This document shows positions 1 through 11,747 of a stretch of 64,000 bases of DNA, in pieces. A program made the translations under genes and the position numbers. The stretch covers positions 7,911,571-7,975,570 of the forward strand of contig JAREIK010000801.1 in the NCBI GenBank assembly GCA_029783825.1. Direction: 5' to 3'. Source of the DNA: Sapria himalayana (Eukaryota > Streptophyta > Magnoliopsida > Malpighiales > Rafflesiaceae). The notes beneath the pieces were generated by a model that saw nothing but the letters and a program-made list of their open reading frames with translations, had not been told where the DNA came from and ran no database searches. Position 1 is the first letter of the stretch; every line of letters begins with the position of its first letter.

Positions 1-620
1 TGATTATACTCGAGTAAATGCCTTGGTAATATTTATTATCTCAAAAGTTATGGTGCTGAATACTTTCTAAGACTTTGCCATGAGTAGTTGCGGCTCTATA
101 ATTTTTTGTGGCTCTATAATTTTTTGTAGCTCAAAAGTCATGACTTAGTAAAAAACTCACTACTCTAACTTGAGACTACTAAATCTTATTAAAGATAAAG
201 TTGTAGAACTTAGACTTGACCACAACCTTGAGTACTTTTTGGGTACTTAGTTTTTGTAATGAAGGTTCAATATCATGTCCATTTAAATTTTTCAAGTGAA
301 ATATTGATATAGCTGCATGATAATATCATAAACACTAATAAATGTGTCTCATAATGGAAAGATTATGCTAACAAGTTGATATGGTTGTGGCATACAAGAA
401 TTTCTCCAACCAATTAGGTAGAATTTCAACTAAGAATAGATACCAAAATTATGAGACTCAATATTCTACCATCTTTGCAACACCTCCAAAAACATAAGGA
501 TTTAATGATTATTTATCAAATCTTGCTAAAATGTCTAACTCATGAAATCAACCCATATTATCTCATTTTCTATGTTTGTACATAATCATAAACCATCAAA
601 ATATATAAGAATATTAGGTA
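1..620 (+). repeat. R1 dispersed repeat, distal part (LTR-like), plus orientation
   Basis: This non-coding stretch matches the distal end of the longer R1 copy near 31.5-32.0 kb in the same orientation. The shared landmarks, in order, are 'ggctctata', 'agctcataagtcatagctt', 'gacttgagactat', 'gggcacttgg/gggtacttag', and a block around 'aattaggtagaatttca' followed by 'tcatcaaa'. No ORF of significance is present. Because R1 copies flank gypsy-type gag sequence elsewhere in the window, I infer that it is an old LTR fragment. The true element boundary lies outside the window. Confidence 0.5.
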
Positions 621-649
621 GTTTGAACACTGATTACTTATATCATAAA

Positions 650-2250
650 TTATAATTAGCTACGACATTAATTTTACATAGCATTAACCAAGTACCCCAC
701 CATTACTAAAAATCATGGACATGTACTATCATTATGATATTAGTGTCAAGTCAGAATCGTAACCTTCTTACAATGACACAACTTTTAAACTATAAAAAAT
801 TATAGAGAAACTACCCAAACCAAAACTATGGCAATTATTCACCACTGCAAGTTTTTGGACATGAAATTTTAGAGGCCATTACTCAAGTATGGTCATTCTT
901 CGAGGCTGTGACTTTTATCTTCAAAGGAAGAAAAATCTATGACTTTTATGTTCAGCTTAATTTTTTAGTGTCATAGCATCATTGCAGTGTTATGGTGATA
1001 TGATATATAAGAGAGATTAAAGCAAATACCATGGATACCATGGATAGTGGAGACACATGGAAGGGCCAATTTTTGTTTCTTGTCATTTCACAGCATAGTA
1101 TTTTAGTATTTAGTTTACCAAATATTCTTATATATTTAGGTGGTTAATAATGATGTGTACATGAGGAAATAAAGCTAATATATATTGATTTTGTAAATTT
1201 TGGTATTTTAGAGAGCTTTGATGAATAGTCATAAAATTAATGAGTTTGAGAGGTATTTTATAGAGGAGGTAGATTAGTATATCTTGCATAATTTTAACAT
1301 CTATTTTTGGCTAAATACTTACCTAATTGGTCGGGTGTAATTCTTGTATGTTGTGACCATACCAACTCGTTAGCACAACCTTTTCACTATGTAAAATATT
1401 CTCAATGGTTTTGATATTATCATGAAGATAGTCATATTGAGCTCAAAAATTTTTTAAAGCTACAATATTAATTTTCCATCATTAGAACCAAGTACCCCAC
1501 TATGCACAAGGTTGGGTCTAATTTCACAACACTGCAACTTTATTTTTAAATGACATAGTAGTATCAAGTCAAAGTCGCATAAGTATTTATAAATCTATAA
1601 CTTTTGAGCTGTAAAAAATTACAAAGTCATAACTACTAATTATAAAGTTGTGGCAATTATTCAAAATTATGAATTTTAAGACACTGAAAATTATTGATGA
1701 TATTACTCAAATATGTTTATTTTCAAGGTCACAACTCTTATCCTCAAAAGAAGACATAGCCACACATTATAAATGCAAGCTAAATGCCAAGGCTTCCTAA
1801 TAGTGTCGTGACAATGTGTTATGTAAGAGAAGAAAAAGCAAGTGTCATGGCCACTCACAATACCAAGAACAGTTAAAAGATATGAAGGGTTACTTTTGCA
1901 TCATAAGTCATAACTAGTTCCCAACATCACAGCCACAACCAATACAAGAAAGACAATATGTCAATGACACATCCTCCACATAGTATAGTAGCTATATAAC
2001 AAAATGAGAAGTCATATCTACTCTATAGCCACTTCATAGTGTTGCATCCCACTTCATAAATGGAAAAAGATATAAAGTCATGACTATTTCACAACTTTGT
2101 GACTTTGTGTTATAAAGAGATTAGGCCTTAAGTCATGGTAGTTTCCAGTATTACAACTTTGTATTATAGAAAGATCAAGATGTTTAACAGAGTCATAACT
2201 ATTTTCTAGAGTCACAACCTCAAGCCAAAGAGATGAAGGCCGAAGTTGTG
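650..2250 (-). repeat. R1 dispersed repeat, minus orientation, with an internal duplicated block
   Basis: This segment reads as the reverse complement of R1. Blocks at about 650-925 and 1440-1755 are diverged copies of each other in the same orientation. Both run from 'ttaattttacatagcattaaccaagtacccc' type sequence through 'gtcaagtcagaatcg/gtcaagtcaaagtcg' and 'tggcaattattca' to 'tcctcaaaagaag'. The stretch around 1840-1890 matches the reverse complement of 31.2-31.3 kb ('atggccactcaca', 'taaaagatatgaa'). Scattered 'gtcatgac'-type motifs run from 1900 to 2240. It is non-coding and probably LTR-derived. Confidence 0.5.
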
Positions 2251-2649
2251 GTTTTTTTATGAAATTAATACCTTCCTATTTAGAGTAATGCAACTAGTAT
2301 TTATTAAAAATAGTATATTTTTCCATCATATTCTTAGTTTCATATGTATCTAAAACTTTTATTTTGATACATATGAGACTTACTACTCATGATATTCTTC
2401 TTACTAATCATGATATCTTTTATAAATTTCATTTAGTTCACCATTTGAGCTAAAACTTTGGAAAATAATATATTTACTTCTAGTTTTCAAAAAATATTAA
2501 GAAATGTATATAACTATTCATCTAATTTTTTTCTTCCAAAAATATGGTGAAAATGGAAGATTCATTGAAAACATACATTTAGCTTCATTTTTATTCACCT
2601 ATTTCTCTCCAAAACCTCGAGTAAACTCTATTCACTCCACTATTTTTTT

Positions 2650-4150
2650 CACTTCCTTTATTCACAACTAGGAGTAAGAGTTGGGTTCATACTTCTATTA
2701 GAGCCACAGCTTCTGAAGGTACCATATTGTTGTAGTCTTCATCTATGGAAAAATTCATATTGGGAGCCGTAACTTTGAGAAATTCTTAGTGGGAGCTATG
2801 ACTTTTGGAAAAATCATGATGTTATTAGTTATAGAATTTTTAGGATCATCAAGCTTCATTCATTACCCACCTAGCTCTTTTCTACTTAAAAATAATATCA
2901 ATTATAGTTATTTAGGTTTATGTTAGCATCACTTGTCAATTAATCAACTTTTTTGTCTTTCATTGATAATATTAATTATTGAATTTGATTTATCATATTT
3001 CTCAATGTCAAACTCACATGATATAATCTAACTTCAATTTTTTTCATCCTATTATCTTGTTGATATTTTTTCCATCTTAGTTTTGTCATTATAGTGTTCA
3101 CATGTTCTTTTATCATCAACTTTACTTGTGTTTTTAAAGTTAATAATTTGAGCTTTATCCTCCTTGATTATTGTAGCTCACTGAATTATTTCTAAAGTTT
3201 ATTGGAGCTTTTCCAATATTCTATAGCCCATTTCCATAGCCTCCATATAAAATATTTTCATGGTTTCTTATGTTTGGATGATAATGTCTTCCACCATTTG
3301 ATAAATAGGATCTAAATTTACCATGTCATATGGTGGTAAAATGACAATTTCTTCCAATCCACTTCTTTTCTCCTCTTAGGTTACAAGTTTCCTTAGAAAA
3401 CTTTCAATTTCACTTCAATTATGATGAACCAATCCAATTCTAATACTCTATCATGTGTTCTCCCCCAAAGGAACAATATGTTAGAGTTTGATAATTATTC
3501 TTTATTAACTCCTCAAATATGTAATATGTCTTTTTTATTGATTTATTCATAATAGAACCACACACAATCATTTCAATTGTACACCTTTTAACATAATTCA
3601 GACTATTATAGAAAGTTTGAGCTTAAAACTATAACTCAAATTAGTATTATGATCATTTTACTAGAACTAGCTTATCTTGCTCCATAGTTGAGAAGATTTG
3701 ATGTGTGATATACTTAATGAAAAATATCCTTACAAGTTCATCCCAACTTTTTATTGAGAGAAGAGATAAATATTGTAATCAATTATATGCTTTATTTCTT
3801 AATGAGGATGGGAATAGACATAGTCACATAGCCTTATTGTATTGAGGCTAACTCCAATCATATTTTTTGTATCCCAAGACTCCAAAAAACAATGAAATAT
3901 TCATTAGGATCTTATGATATTGTTATGTTGTACTAGACTTATAAACCATGGCTATCAAACTTAGCTTCAACTCAAAATAATTCACTTGTACTAGTTTCAT
4001 CCAAATACTTGGACAACTATCAAATATTATTAGCCACCAATAATCTCTAAATGTGTGATGGTGGATGGGTTAGTGGATAGGCTGCCCATCGTCACCTTGG
4101 GGCTCTCTATTACTATCAAATCCATCCATAAGCTCTTTGTTTTAAAATAG
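2650..4150 (-). pseudogene. Ty3/gypsy (Athila/Tat-like) gag remnant
   Basis: Read on the minus strand, the segment gives broken gag-like sequence. Near 3600-3520 the translation reads approximately FYNSLNYVKRCTIEMIVCG, then SIMNKS. This matches the 'FYNGL...GG.LMNKS' block that closes the gag domain of plant Athila/Tat elements. The same layout recurs, also on the minus strand, at 33.9-35.5 kb, including the 'gggttagtggataggctgcccatc' landmark near 4070 and 35450. Many stops and indels mean that no protein can be made. The identification comes from conserved block order and is moderately secure. Confidence 0.5.
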
Positions 4151-4269
4151 CTCTTCTTATTCTCTAAATTTTAGGGTGTAGATGTTTTAGCACAATCCCA
4201 AAATTTCTACTCATAAAAATGGACTTAAACAGAAAAAAATTCACTAAGATAATAAATTATCTTTACTTG

Positions 4270-6480
4270 AGAGTCATTTATAAGTTCATATATTTTTAGT
4301 AACTCATAAACTTTCCTTGTTGATTGCTTTGTATATTTATTTTTATTTTTCAGCCTCATGTATCATAAATACTAGGAACATATGTAGTTTATTTAAGTAT
4401 TTGTACTTTTGACTTTATAAGTTTCATACTCATATAAATAATATATGTTTACCTCAAATCTCACTAAAGGGAACCATAAAAAGAAAATAACTCAAAAGGG
4501 TATCACCATCTTATAAGTCAATAACCATGCATGCATATATTATGGATTACCTATCACTGTCCTCCAAGATGATGATGTCACTCTCATACTAAAGATGAAA
4601 CTCTTAGGATAATTTTATGAAATATCCACATCAATTGAGAAATAGTTCTTTAAGACATATATAATGGAGTAGCATATAAAATCATTCTTGCTTTTGCTTT
4701 ATGGATATCATACTCATAATGATTAATATACCTCATTTTTAGGTTTAAATATATAGGTTTTTCTCATGTATCATGATCAGAAGGGTTGATAATTTCTTCC
4801 AATCATATGCACGAGTGAGACTCATGGTTTACCTATCATCATCTACCATGATAACACATACAAGTCTACAAATAGTTAAATTCTTAATTCTAGTTTTATT
4901 GAATTATCGTATCTATCAATTTCCATTCAACAACATAAATCAAACACATCAATTATTCACAAAACTATTCATATATCATATAAATCATAATCATGCAAAA
5001 CATAGAGCTCAATTTAGCTTAATATTGAGGAAATATTCAACTAGGTACAAGAGAAGAACTATCATGAATCTCATGTTATCAAAGTCAACCTTCATAATAA
5101 TCTAAGATACAAAACCCAATCTCATGCTATTTTATTTGATTTCCTAAATCTATCATTGAAAGGTGAGGATTGAGAGTTATGTCCCTCAACTCTAGGGTTT
5201 GCTTTATGTCTTGCATCTCTTTTTTTCTCTTGGATTCTATAGTAGTGTGAAAATATCTTCCGTGTGTTGTTGTTGCATTTTGATTTTGGTCTTGTGCATA
5301 GAGCCTCAGAAGAGAGTGTTTTTCTCTTCTTTTATACTCTATAATTCTAGTATTTATTTTAAGTAGAAAATCATAATTTGGGAATATACTATAAAATCTT
5401 GGTCTTTTGAACTCAAGGTTGTGACTCTGAGAAGTGGGTGAAGGCTTTGGAATGCATCATAATCTTTTTGTAACACAAAATTGTAGTACAATGAAATATT
5501 CAAGATTTGTTCCTTTTGTCCCTATAACATAAAGTCGTGATTCTGAAAATTGTTGTAGCTTTGGCATTAGTCTTTCTTTTGCATCAAATGGTCATGACAT
5601 TAGTAAAAGCCATGGCATTGGTCATGGTCTTTCTTCTATATAAAATGATCATGACACTTGAAATGACAACAACTTTGGCTTTGAACTTTCTCTTGCATCG
5701 AATAGCAACGGCACTGTGAATGGTCATAGCTTTGGTCTTATTCTTTCTCATGCATCAAATGACTATGGTGATGGGAATGGCCTCGAAATTAAAAATTAGC
5801 CTATACATCTTAGTTGTGGCTTTACCTTCTCTTGAGAGAAATAATCTTGGCCTTGAGAAGTGGTTATGCTCAAGTAATACATTTTATAATATTGTGAGCC
5901 CAAATGTCATAATGTTAGATAATTATTGTGACATTGGCCAGAGTGGTTTTGGCTATATAGCTTTCTATAGCTCAAAGGTCAATTTTGAAAAAAAAATTAT
6001 GACTCTGACTTGAGAATACAAAGCCTTTGTAATGATAAAATTGTGGCGCTAGAAATTAGTCATGACTTTTTGCACTAGTGGATAATTGGTTACTATGACC
6101 TAAAATTAATATTAGTCATTTAATTATTATGACATAAATATAGTTTTAACTCCAAAATAATATTATAGCCAAAAATAATATGTTGCATTATTTAAAGATT
6201 ATGTTAATGAGGTGGTATATTCATAATGTACAAAGATTATTATAACTAGATAAGTAAAGTTTTAGCAAATAATGAATGTCAAAACTACTCGATTAATTAC
6301 ATATTACAAACTACTAAGTCACCAATTTTCTCCAAAAAAATGCTAAATTCATGATTATTCATCTAAATTCAATAAAACTCTTGAGAAGATAACTCAATCC
6401 AATTATTACTTATTTCTATGCATATACATCATCTAATATCAGCTCTAATATACAAGAATATTTAGTATTTTACATATTAA
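4270..6480 (+). repeat. R1 dispersed repeat, near-full copy, plus orientation
   Basis: This stretch is collinear with 29.9-32.0 kb. The 'catgcatgcatat...gattacctatcac' block is at 4520, the 'tttctcatgtatcatgatcagaagggtt' block at 4750, the 'agggtttgctttatgtcttgcatctct' block at 5200, the CATGAC-rich tandem section at 5400-6070, and the distal 'gagtttt/aattttctcc' block at 6300. Open frames within it (for example 4773-5105, 5537-6013) are by-products of the repeat rather than genes. It sits directly beyond a minus-strand gag remnant, the place expected for that element's 5' LTR. Confidence 0.5.
5556..5785 (+). repeat. Tandem repeat of ~57 bp inside R1
   Basis: A unit containing 'ctttggcattagtctttct' then 'tgcatcaaatggtcatgac' recurs about four times. 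The 'tctttct' landmarks fall at about 5571, 5628, 5687 and 5743, so the period is 54-59 bp. Because the period is close to 57 bp (19 codons), the array stays open in one frame. It encodes a repetitive Leu/Met/Ala-rich peptide of the type ALVFLLHQMVMTL. I regard this as a shadow of the repeat rather than a gene. Diverged versions of the same motif occur at 2.0-2.2, 25.0-25.3, 30.9-31.3, 58.3-58.9 and 62.2-62.5 kb. Confidence 0.7.
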
Positions 6481-6489
6481 AGAATATTT

Positions 6490-7391
6490 ATTTTCTTCAA
6501 CTCTTTTAAGTGAATTTTTCCAAATGCATCTAGGGGTAATGCATCAGTTGATTCATCAGATATATCTTTGATTATATCTCATATATCATTCGCAAAAATA
6601 AAATCTTCAACTTTATCCTCCAAAAATCATAGTTTTCACCTTCAAGTAATAAAATTGAAGCATGGTGTGAAGGTTGGAGTTAGTGAACCTTGAACTTGTC
6701 ATTAATTTGGATTCCATATTTAATGATTCAACTTCTAAAACTAGGGATCTAAGTTATTGCTTGATCAATAATTATAATTTACATCTAATATGACTTCTTT
6801 GCTTCATATTTTGTGTGTATATGATGATTTCCTTCATGCCAAAGTCAAGCTTAGACTAGATATGGAGAACTTTAATAGTTGTATATTATGTATGTGTGAG
6901 ATGGTTCTCGTTAACTCTAAATATTATTTTGGAGAAGAAGAAAAGAGATGTAGAAGAATAAAAAATCATGTAGAGTACTGGTACTGGATGTGATTACAAA
7001 TGTTATGTTTTTTTTATTTTTCAATTTTTCAGAAAGCTAATCTACCGAGGCTAAGAGAGATAAAGAGAGAGAGAAAAAAAGAATGTGGAGAAAGATACAT
7101 GGAATTGTATTTTTGATAAATGATTATTCGAAGCAAAAATAATCTTTCATTTTATAGTCTAGCACAACTTTTGATTTAATAAAATATTTAAAAAATAAAT
7201 ACAGAAATAATATAAATGATATTTTATTGTTACATGTCACACGTGCACATGGACAAAGTATTAAATAAATTTTTAAAGAGAAACTCTCATATCGCATTAA
7301 TTAACAATTTCAATCTTTTAGATGAATATCCACTTCTTTAAAAGGCTATAGGAATTATAAAAAACAAAGAAAAAACATAACAACAATAGAA
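6490..7391. other. AT-rich stretch with no recognised feature
   Basis: There is a short open frame at 6790-6993 (67 codons) with no recognisable domain, a run of 'gagaga' purines near 7040-7075, and otherwise AT-rich sequence. I see no gene, RNA gene or complete repeat here. It may be decayed transposon sequence beyond recognition. Confidence 0.4.
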
Positions 7392-7400
7392 ATTTTCTCA

Positions 7401-8707
7401 TGAAATTTGCATTTTGGTATATCAAACATAAAATAATTTAAAAACATTTTAAAAATTTAAATAAAAATACACTAAAATAGAAAATTATTAATTTTTAGTA
7501 CACTTAAATGCTTAAAACCAATTTTTCCCATTCACTTTTAAAAAGATAAATCTAAAATAGCAATTTTTGAATTTGAAAACAACTTTTCTTATGGAAATCA
7601 GTTTGCAAAACAACCCTTCAGACACAGGTTTTGATTTTTAAAATTTTTTTTTTATTTTGAAAACCACTTTTTATATGGAAAGTAGTTTTTATTTGGAAGA
7701 ATTATGTTTTGGTATACTAACTATAAAATAATTGAGAAAAAAATAACTTAAATTTTAATATTTAAAAAATGGTGCATCAAACTCTAAACTAATTGATTTT
7801 TAGTGCACTCAATTCTAAATACCAAAATACTTTCGCCCCTCAGCTCGTCGCTCACCCCTTTCCCCTAGCCCCTCTACCCTTACTAGAATTCCATCGAGGT
7901 GCTTTAGGGAGCTCGTGGAGCTCCATCGAGGGGCTCCTCGAGCTCGTGCATGGAGATTGATTGAGCTCCGTGGACAAGCTCCAGCTTCCCAGGAGCTCCA
8001 TGGATAAGCTCCATGGAGTTCCACGAGCTCCCTGGAGTTCCTCGATGGAACTCATGAAACTTCATTGAGCTTGACGATGAAGCTCGTTGAGCTCCAGCAA
8101 GCTCAATGGAAAATCTCGATAGAGCTCCCAAGAGCTCGTGAATCTCCAGCAAGCTCCAAGATGAAGTTTGAGTTCGAGGAGCTCCAAGGAGGAGCTCAAA
8201 AGTGCTTCAAGGAGAAGCTTGATAGAGCACCAAGGAGGAGCTTGATAAAGCTCCAATAGGGGGCGAAGGGATAAAATATTTTGGTATTATAATAATTGAT
8301 TGTACCAAAAATTAATTAGTTAAGAGTTTGGTGCACTATTTTTTAAATAAAAAAAGTTAGATTCATTTTTTCCAATTATTTTACAAGTAGTACACCAAAA
8401 CATAATTCTCCCTTTTTATTTTGAATGGAAAGTAAATTTTATTTTTTTGGAAATGACTTTTAGAATCTAAAAGTGATTTCTATTTTTAAACAACTTTCTA
8501 ATCAAAAAATACTTTTCAAATTCCAAAAATAGTTTTTGAATTCAAAAACTATTGTTTTTGTTTATTAAATTTTTTTTTAAAAAAAAAGTGATGTGACAAA
8601 ATTAGTGTTATTCATTTGTATGCACCAAAAATTAATAATTTTCAATTTTTAAAAATTTTTAAATAAAAATTACTTTATATTTTGTAATCTAAAACACAAA
8701 TCCCCCT
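7401..8707. mobile_element. Outer foldback (Mutator-like) element, split by a second foldback element
   Basis: The terminal stretches are inverted copies of each other. The left end (7401 on) reads 'tgaaatttgcattttggtat' and further in 'gaaaattattaatttttagt'. The reverse complement of the right end (8707 back) reads 'aggggga tttgtgttttaga' and 'gaaaattattaatttttggt'. The 9-bp sequence ATTTTCTCA flanks both ends (7392-7400 and 8708-8716) as a target-site duplication. Long TIRs with a 9-bp duplication are the Mutator/MULE signature. No transposase is encoded, so it is non-autonomous. Without the inner element (7695-8412 plus one duplicated 9-mer) it would be about 580 bp. Confidence 0.75.
7695..8412. 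mobile_element. GAGCTC-core foldback element, copy 1 (Mutator-like, non-autonomous)
   Basis: This element has imperfect TIRs of about 150 bp. The left end begins 'ggaagaattatgttttggt' and the reverse complement of the right end begins 'gggagaattatgttttggt'. Inner TIR landmarks are 'gtgcaccaaactct' and 'aatttttggt'. The 9-bp target duplication TTTTTATTT is at 7686-7694 and 8413-8421. The core (about 7840-8270) is a degenerate array of GAGCTC separated by 6-12 bp spacers. All the overlapping small open frames on both strands in the core (7815-8259) are low-complexity E/L/H/S-rich readings of this array, not genes. Confidence 0.85.
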
Positions 8708-9239
8708 ATTTTCTCAAGTGACAACAACAAAAAATTGAACCACTTTAAGAGATTGTTAGGTTAGAAATAAATCAAGTACAAATTTTAGAAAAAAAAATGT
8801 GTGGGCATATTGAAAACATGTCATGTCATCAAATGCCAACGAACTAATTTTTTTGAAGATAAAAAAAAGGAATTTTATAATATAGTATTTTGTTTTGTTT
8901 GACCTACTTTTTATTTTGAATTGAGCAAGTGATATATCAATTGTACTTGCAACAATCTTATTACATGTGGTGTTGCCATATTCAGTGAAATTAATGTATC
9001 TAATCTATCTCAAGTAAATTTGGAAAATAGTATTCGAGTAGAAGCAATAGAAAGCATTAAAATATTTATTAACATCAAGAAGAATGAAAGACATCTAAAA
9101 TATGTTGCTAGTTCTTAGTATGAAGCAAAATATACTAATTATTTTTAAGAAGATATTTATTTATTTTATGATAATAAAAAGTTTCTAGTTGTTATATAAA
9201 GATGAAGAAAAAAAGTTTTCAACTTCAATTGAGATAAAA

Positions 9240-10130
9240 TAAAGATGAAACAATAAAGATAGAAGAGGATACCTCAAGGCTTTGCCATCAAATATTTGAG
9301 CATTTGTATTTTTAAGGCTTAATGTATCTCCATCATAAAAGTTTGATCAAAGATATACCAAAATACAAATGTGAAAGATTAAGGTAAGTGAATCATATCT
9401 ACTAGACAATTATTCATTTGTTTGAATTGGTACATACCAATATTTGTGGCCTGAAATCAAACTCTAATTACTATCAAAATAAATATTATATATTTCTCTA
9501 CAATGACTTGCAAATATTTTCTAAAATCAAAAAATACATGTTTATGCTATTTCCAAAAAAATCAAAAGTATATTGATAATCAAAATGGCTGGAATACCAA
9601 AATTCTAAGAAATGTTAATGGTATGAATTATAACTCTAAGTACTTCAAAACTTTTTGTGAATATGTTGGAATAGAAAAACAACTTGATGTTGGATATGCT
9701 CCTAAACAAAAATGGTATTTTAGAAAAAAGAAATAGAATTTTAGAATAGATTGTGAATAGTATGATAAAAGAAACTCCCAAAAAACACTTTTGGATGGAA
9801 GTGATTTATACTATAGTTTATTTATTGAATAGATGTCCAAAAAATGTTGTTTGAAATAAAAAACTATTTCAACATTGGAGTGAACCAAAACCAACAATAA
9901 ATTATTTTAAAATTATTGGTTGTGCATGTTATGCACAGAAAATTAAAGAGGAGAAACATGTATAAAGAGAAACAAAAAGATATTTTTGTGGGATATAGCC
10001 AAAATTGTTATGCACATAATCAAAATGTTATATATACATAAAGCTCCAATACACAAAGAGTCGAGAAGAGGATGAAAAACCCTAGTATTTTTGTAGAATA
10101 TAACTCACACAAAATATATTATCAATACTT
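9240..10130 (+). pseudogene. Decayed Ty1/copia integrase (Tnt1/Tork-like)
   Basis: Conceptual translation across frames gives GAG-pre-integrase-like sequence (F.H..LKALMYLHHKSLIKDIPKYKC) at about 9270-9380. It then gives an integrase core read from 9440 to 9740: '...KSKNTCLCYFQKNQKYIDNQNGW', 'KILRNVNGMNY', 'FKTFCEYVGIEKQLDVGYAP'. This matches the copia integrase block 'IKILRSDNGGEY...FC...GI.R.LT..Y.PQQNG', but the catalytic Asp of 'SDNG' is replaced (NVNG). Stops and frameshifts break it throughout. The only substantial open piece is 9503-9736. It is a remnant of a retrotransposon polyprotein. Confidence 0.75.
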
Positions 10131-10329
10131 AAGCGGTTGATGATGAAATTAAAACTCTTTGATATGAAAAAACCTCTCCATAAATGACACATAGAAACAT
10201 GGAATTATGCATCTACAAAGCTAGTTAATTTTGAAGCCCCTCCTAAACAAAAGATTCTAGATACAAGAAATGCAAGAACAGATTAATATGATTGATAAGA
10301 ACAAAACCTAAGAGAGGATTGATCATCTA

Positions 10330-11720
10330 GAAAATAAATAAATAATTAGAGTCACGTAGATTTATTAGAGTAAGATAAACTTTGATGGTTCAATTCAAAA
10401 ATATAAGGCTAGGTTTGCAGTGTGAGGCTATCACAATAATATGGAGTCGATTATGATGAAATATTTGCTTATGTTGCTTGATTGGATACTAACAAAATAT
10501 TAATAATTGCTTCTTATACAAAGGAAAAAAAATTGTAATTGGATGTGCAATCTTCTTTCTCAATGACTATCTTGAAGAGAAAACAAGTATAGATCAACCA
10601 CATAGGTTCAAATTTGAAGGTAGAGAAGATAAAATTGTAACTTAAAGAAGTCTCTTTATCGATTAAAGCAACAAATATCGATCATTATAGAACAATTGAC
10701 AATTACTTCACTAAATGTAATTTCTACAATAATAAATGTAAGCCAACTCTCTAATTTATAAATCAAGATAAGGATGTCCTCATACTTTCACTACACATAA
10801 ATGATCTTTTATATATAGAAAGTAAAAAAAGAATGATTAAATAATTCAAAAGGAATGATGAAAATAATTGAATGACACATTTGGGTTTGGTGCGCTATTT
10901 TTTGGAATGAACTTCTATCAAAATGTTGATGAAGTGTTTATGTGCCAAAAAAATTATGTTAATATCATTCTAGAGATGCTCAGAATAAATGATTGCAACA
11001 TCATTTGAACACCGCTCAAGACAAATAAAAAGTTAGGGGAGAAGTTGGATCTAATATGGTACTATCTTAGTTCATCAAACTATGATTAAAAATGTATTAC
11101 ATCTTGCCACCACCTAACCTGATATTATGTGAAAAAAGCATGCTATCAAGATTTATGGTATAACCAATATAAGTTCAGTTTGAAACTACTAAAGGAATAT
11201 CAGGTGCCTATTCAAATAACAGATTTTAAGAGTTGATTGAAATTCAAATAGTGATTGGGGTGGATCATCAGACTATAAGATGAACACCTATCATGCTCTC
11301 CTTTTCACTTATATCTGAAAATATTTTTTTGGAATCCAAATAAACAAAAAATGACCACTCAATCTTCAAGAAAAATAAAATATTTTAATACAACATGTAC
11401 AACAAGCTAGGCAATATGATGGAGAAAACATTAATAGATATGAAAGAAGTTCAATGTGCAACTTCTACTACTTTTTTTAGAGAAAGCTTGTATTTACTAT
11501 CATCAATAATTCATTATTTCATTATAGGACAAACCATATAGCTATTAAATATCATTTTCTACATGTTGTTGAATGTGATTAGGTGATAGTACTAAAATAT
11601 TGGTCAAATGAAGAACAACTAAGAGTTTTTTTTTTCAATGTGCTGCTTCATACAAAATTTGAGCTACTATCTAAGATGGTAGGGGTTTTAAAAATGACTT
11701 TCAAGGAAGGGTGTTGAAAA
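10330..11720 (+). pseudogene. Decayed Ty1/copia reverse transcriptase and RNase H
   Basis: Broken reading frames give RT-like blocks near 10440-10560 (YDEIFAYVA, then IASYTKEKKL..DVQSSFLNDYLEE) and the conserved 'FYQNVDEVFMCQKNYVNIILEMLRINDCN' block at about 10905-11005. A KFELL.KMVG / MTFKEG tail at about 11650-11710 resembles the end of Tnt1-like RNase H (IADIFTKALP...KFE.LR..LG). The sequence carries many stops. It continues directly from the integrase remnant, so 9.2-11.7 kb was one polyprotein. At 11712 'tgttgaaaagtg' resembles the start of a Tnt1-type 3' LTR. Confidence 0.7.
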
Positions 11721-11747
11721 GTGTTTTATAATGAACATAGAATGCTA

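Noticed and set aside
4773..5105. 110-codon open frame
   Set aside because: It falls inside an R1 copy; equivalent positions in other R1 copies are closed by stops, so it is a chance opening.
5537..6013. Hydrophobic repetitive open frames resembling membrane proteins
   Set aside because: The hydrophobicity arises from a 57-bp tandem DNA repeat; other copies of the repeat are not open.
7815..8259. Cluster of five overlapping open frames on both strands
   Set aside because: All are low-complexity readings of the palindromic GAGCTC array in a foldback element; no start context, domain or conservation supports a protein.
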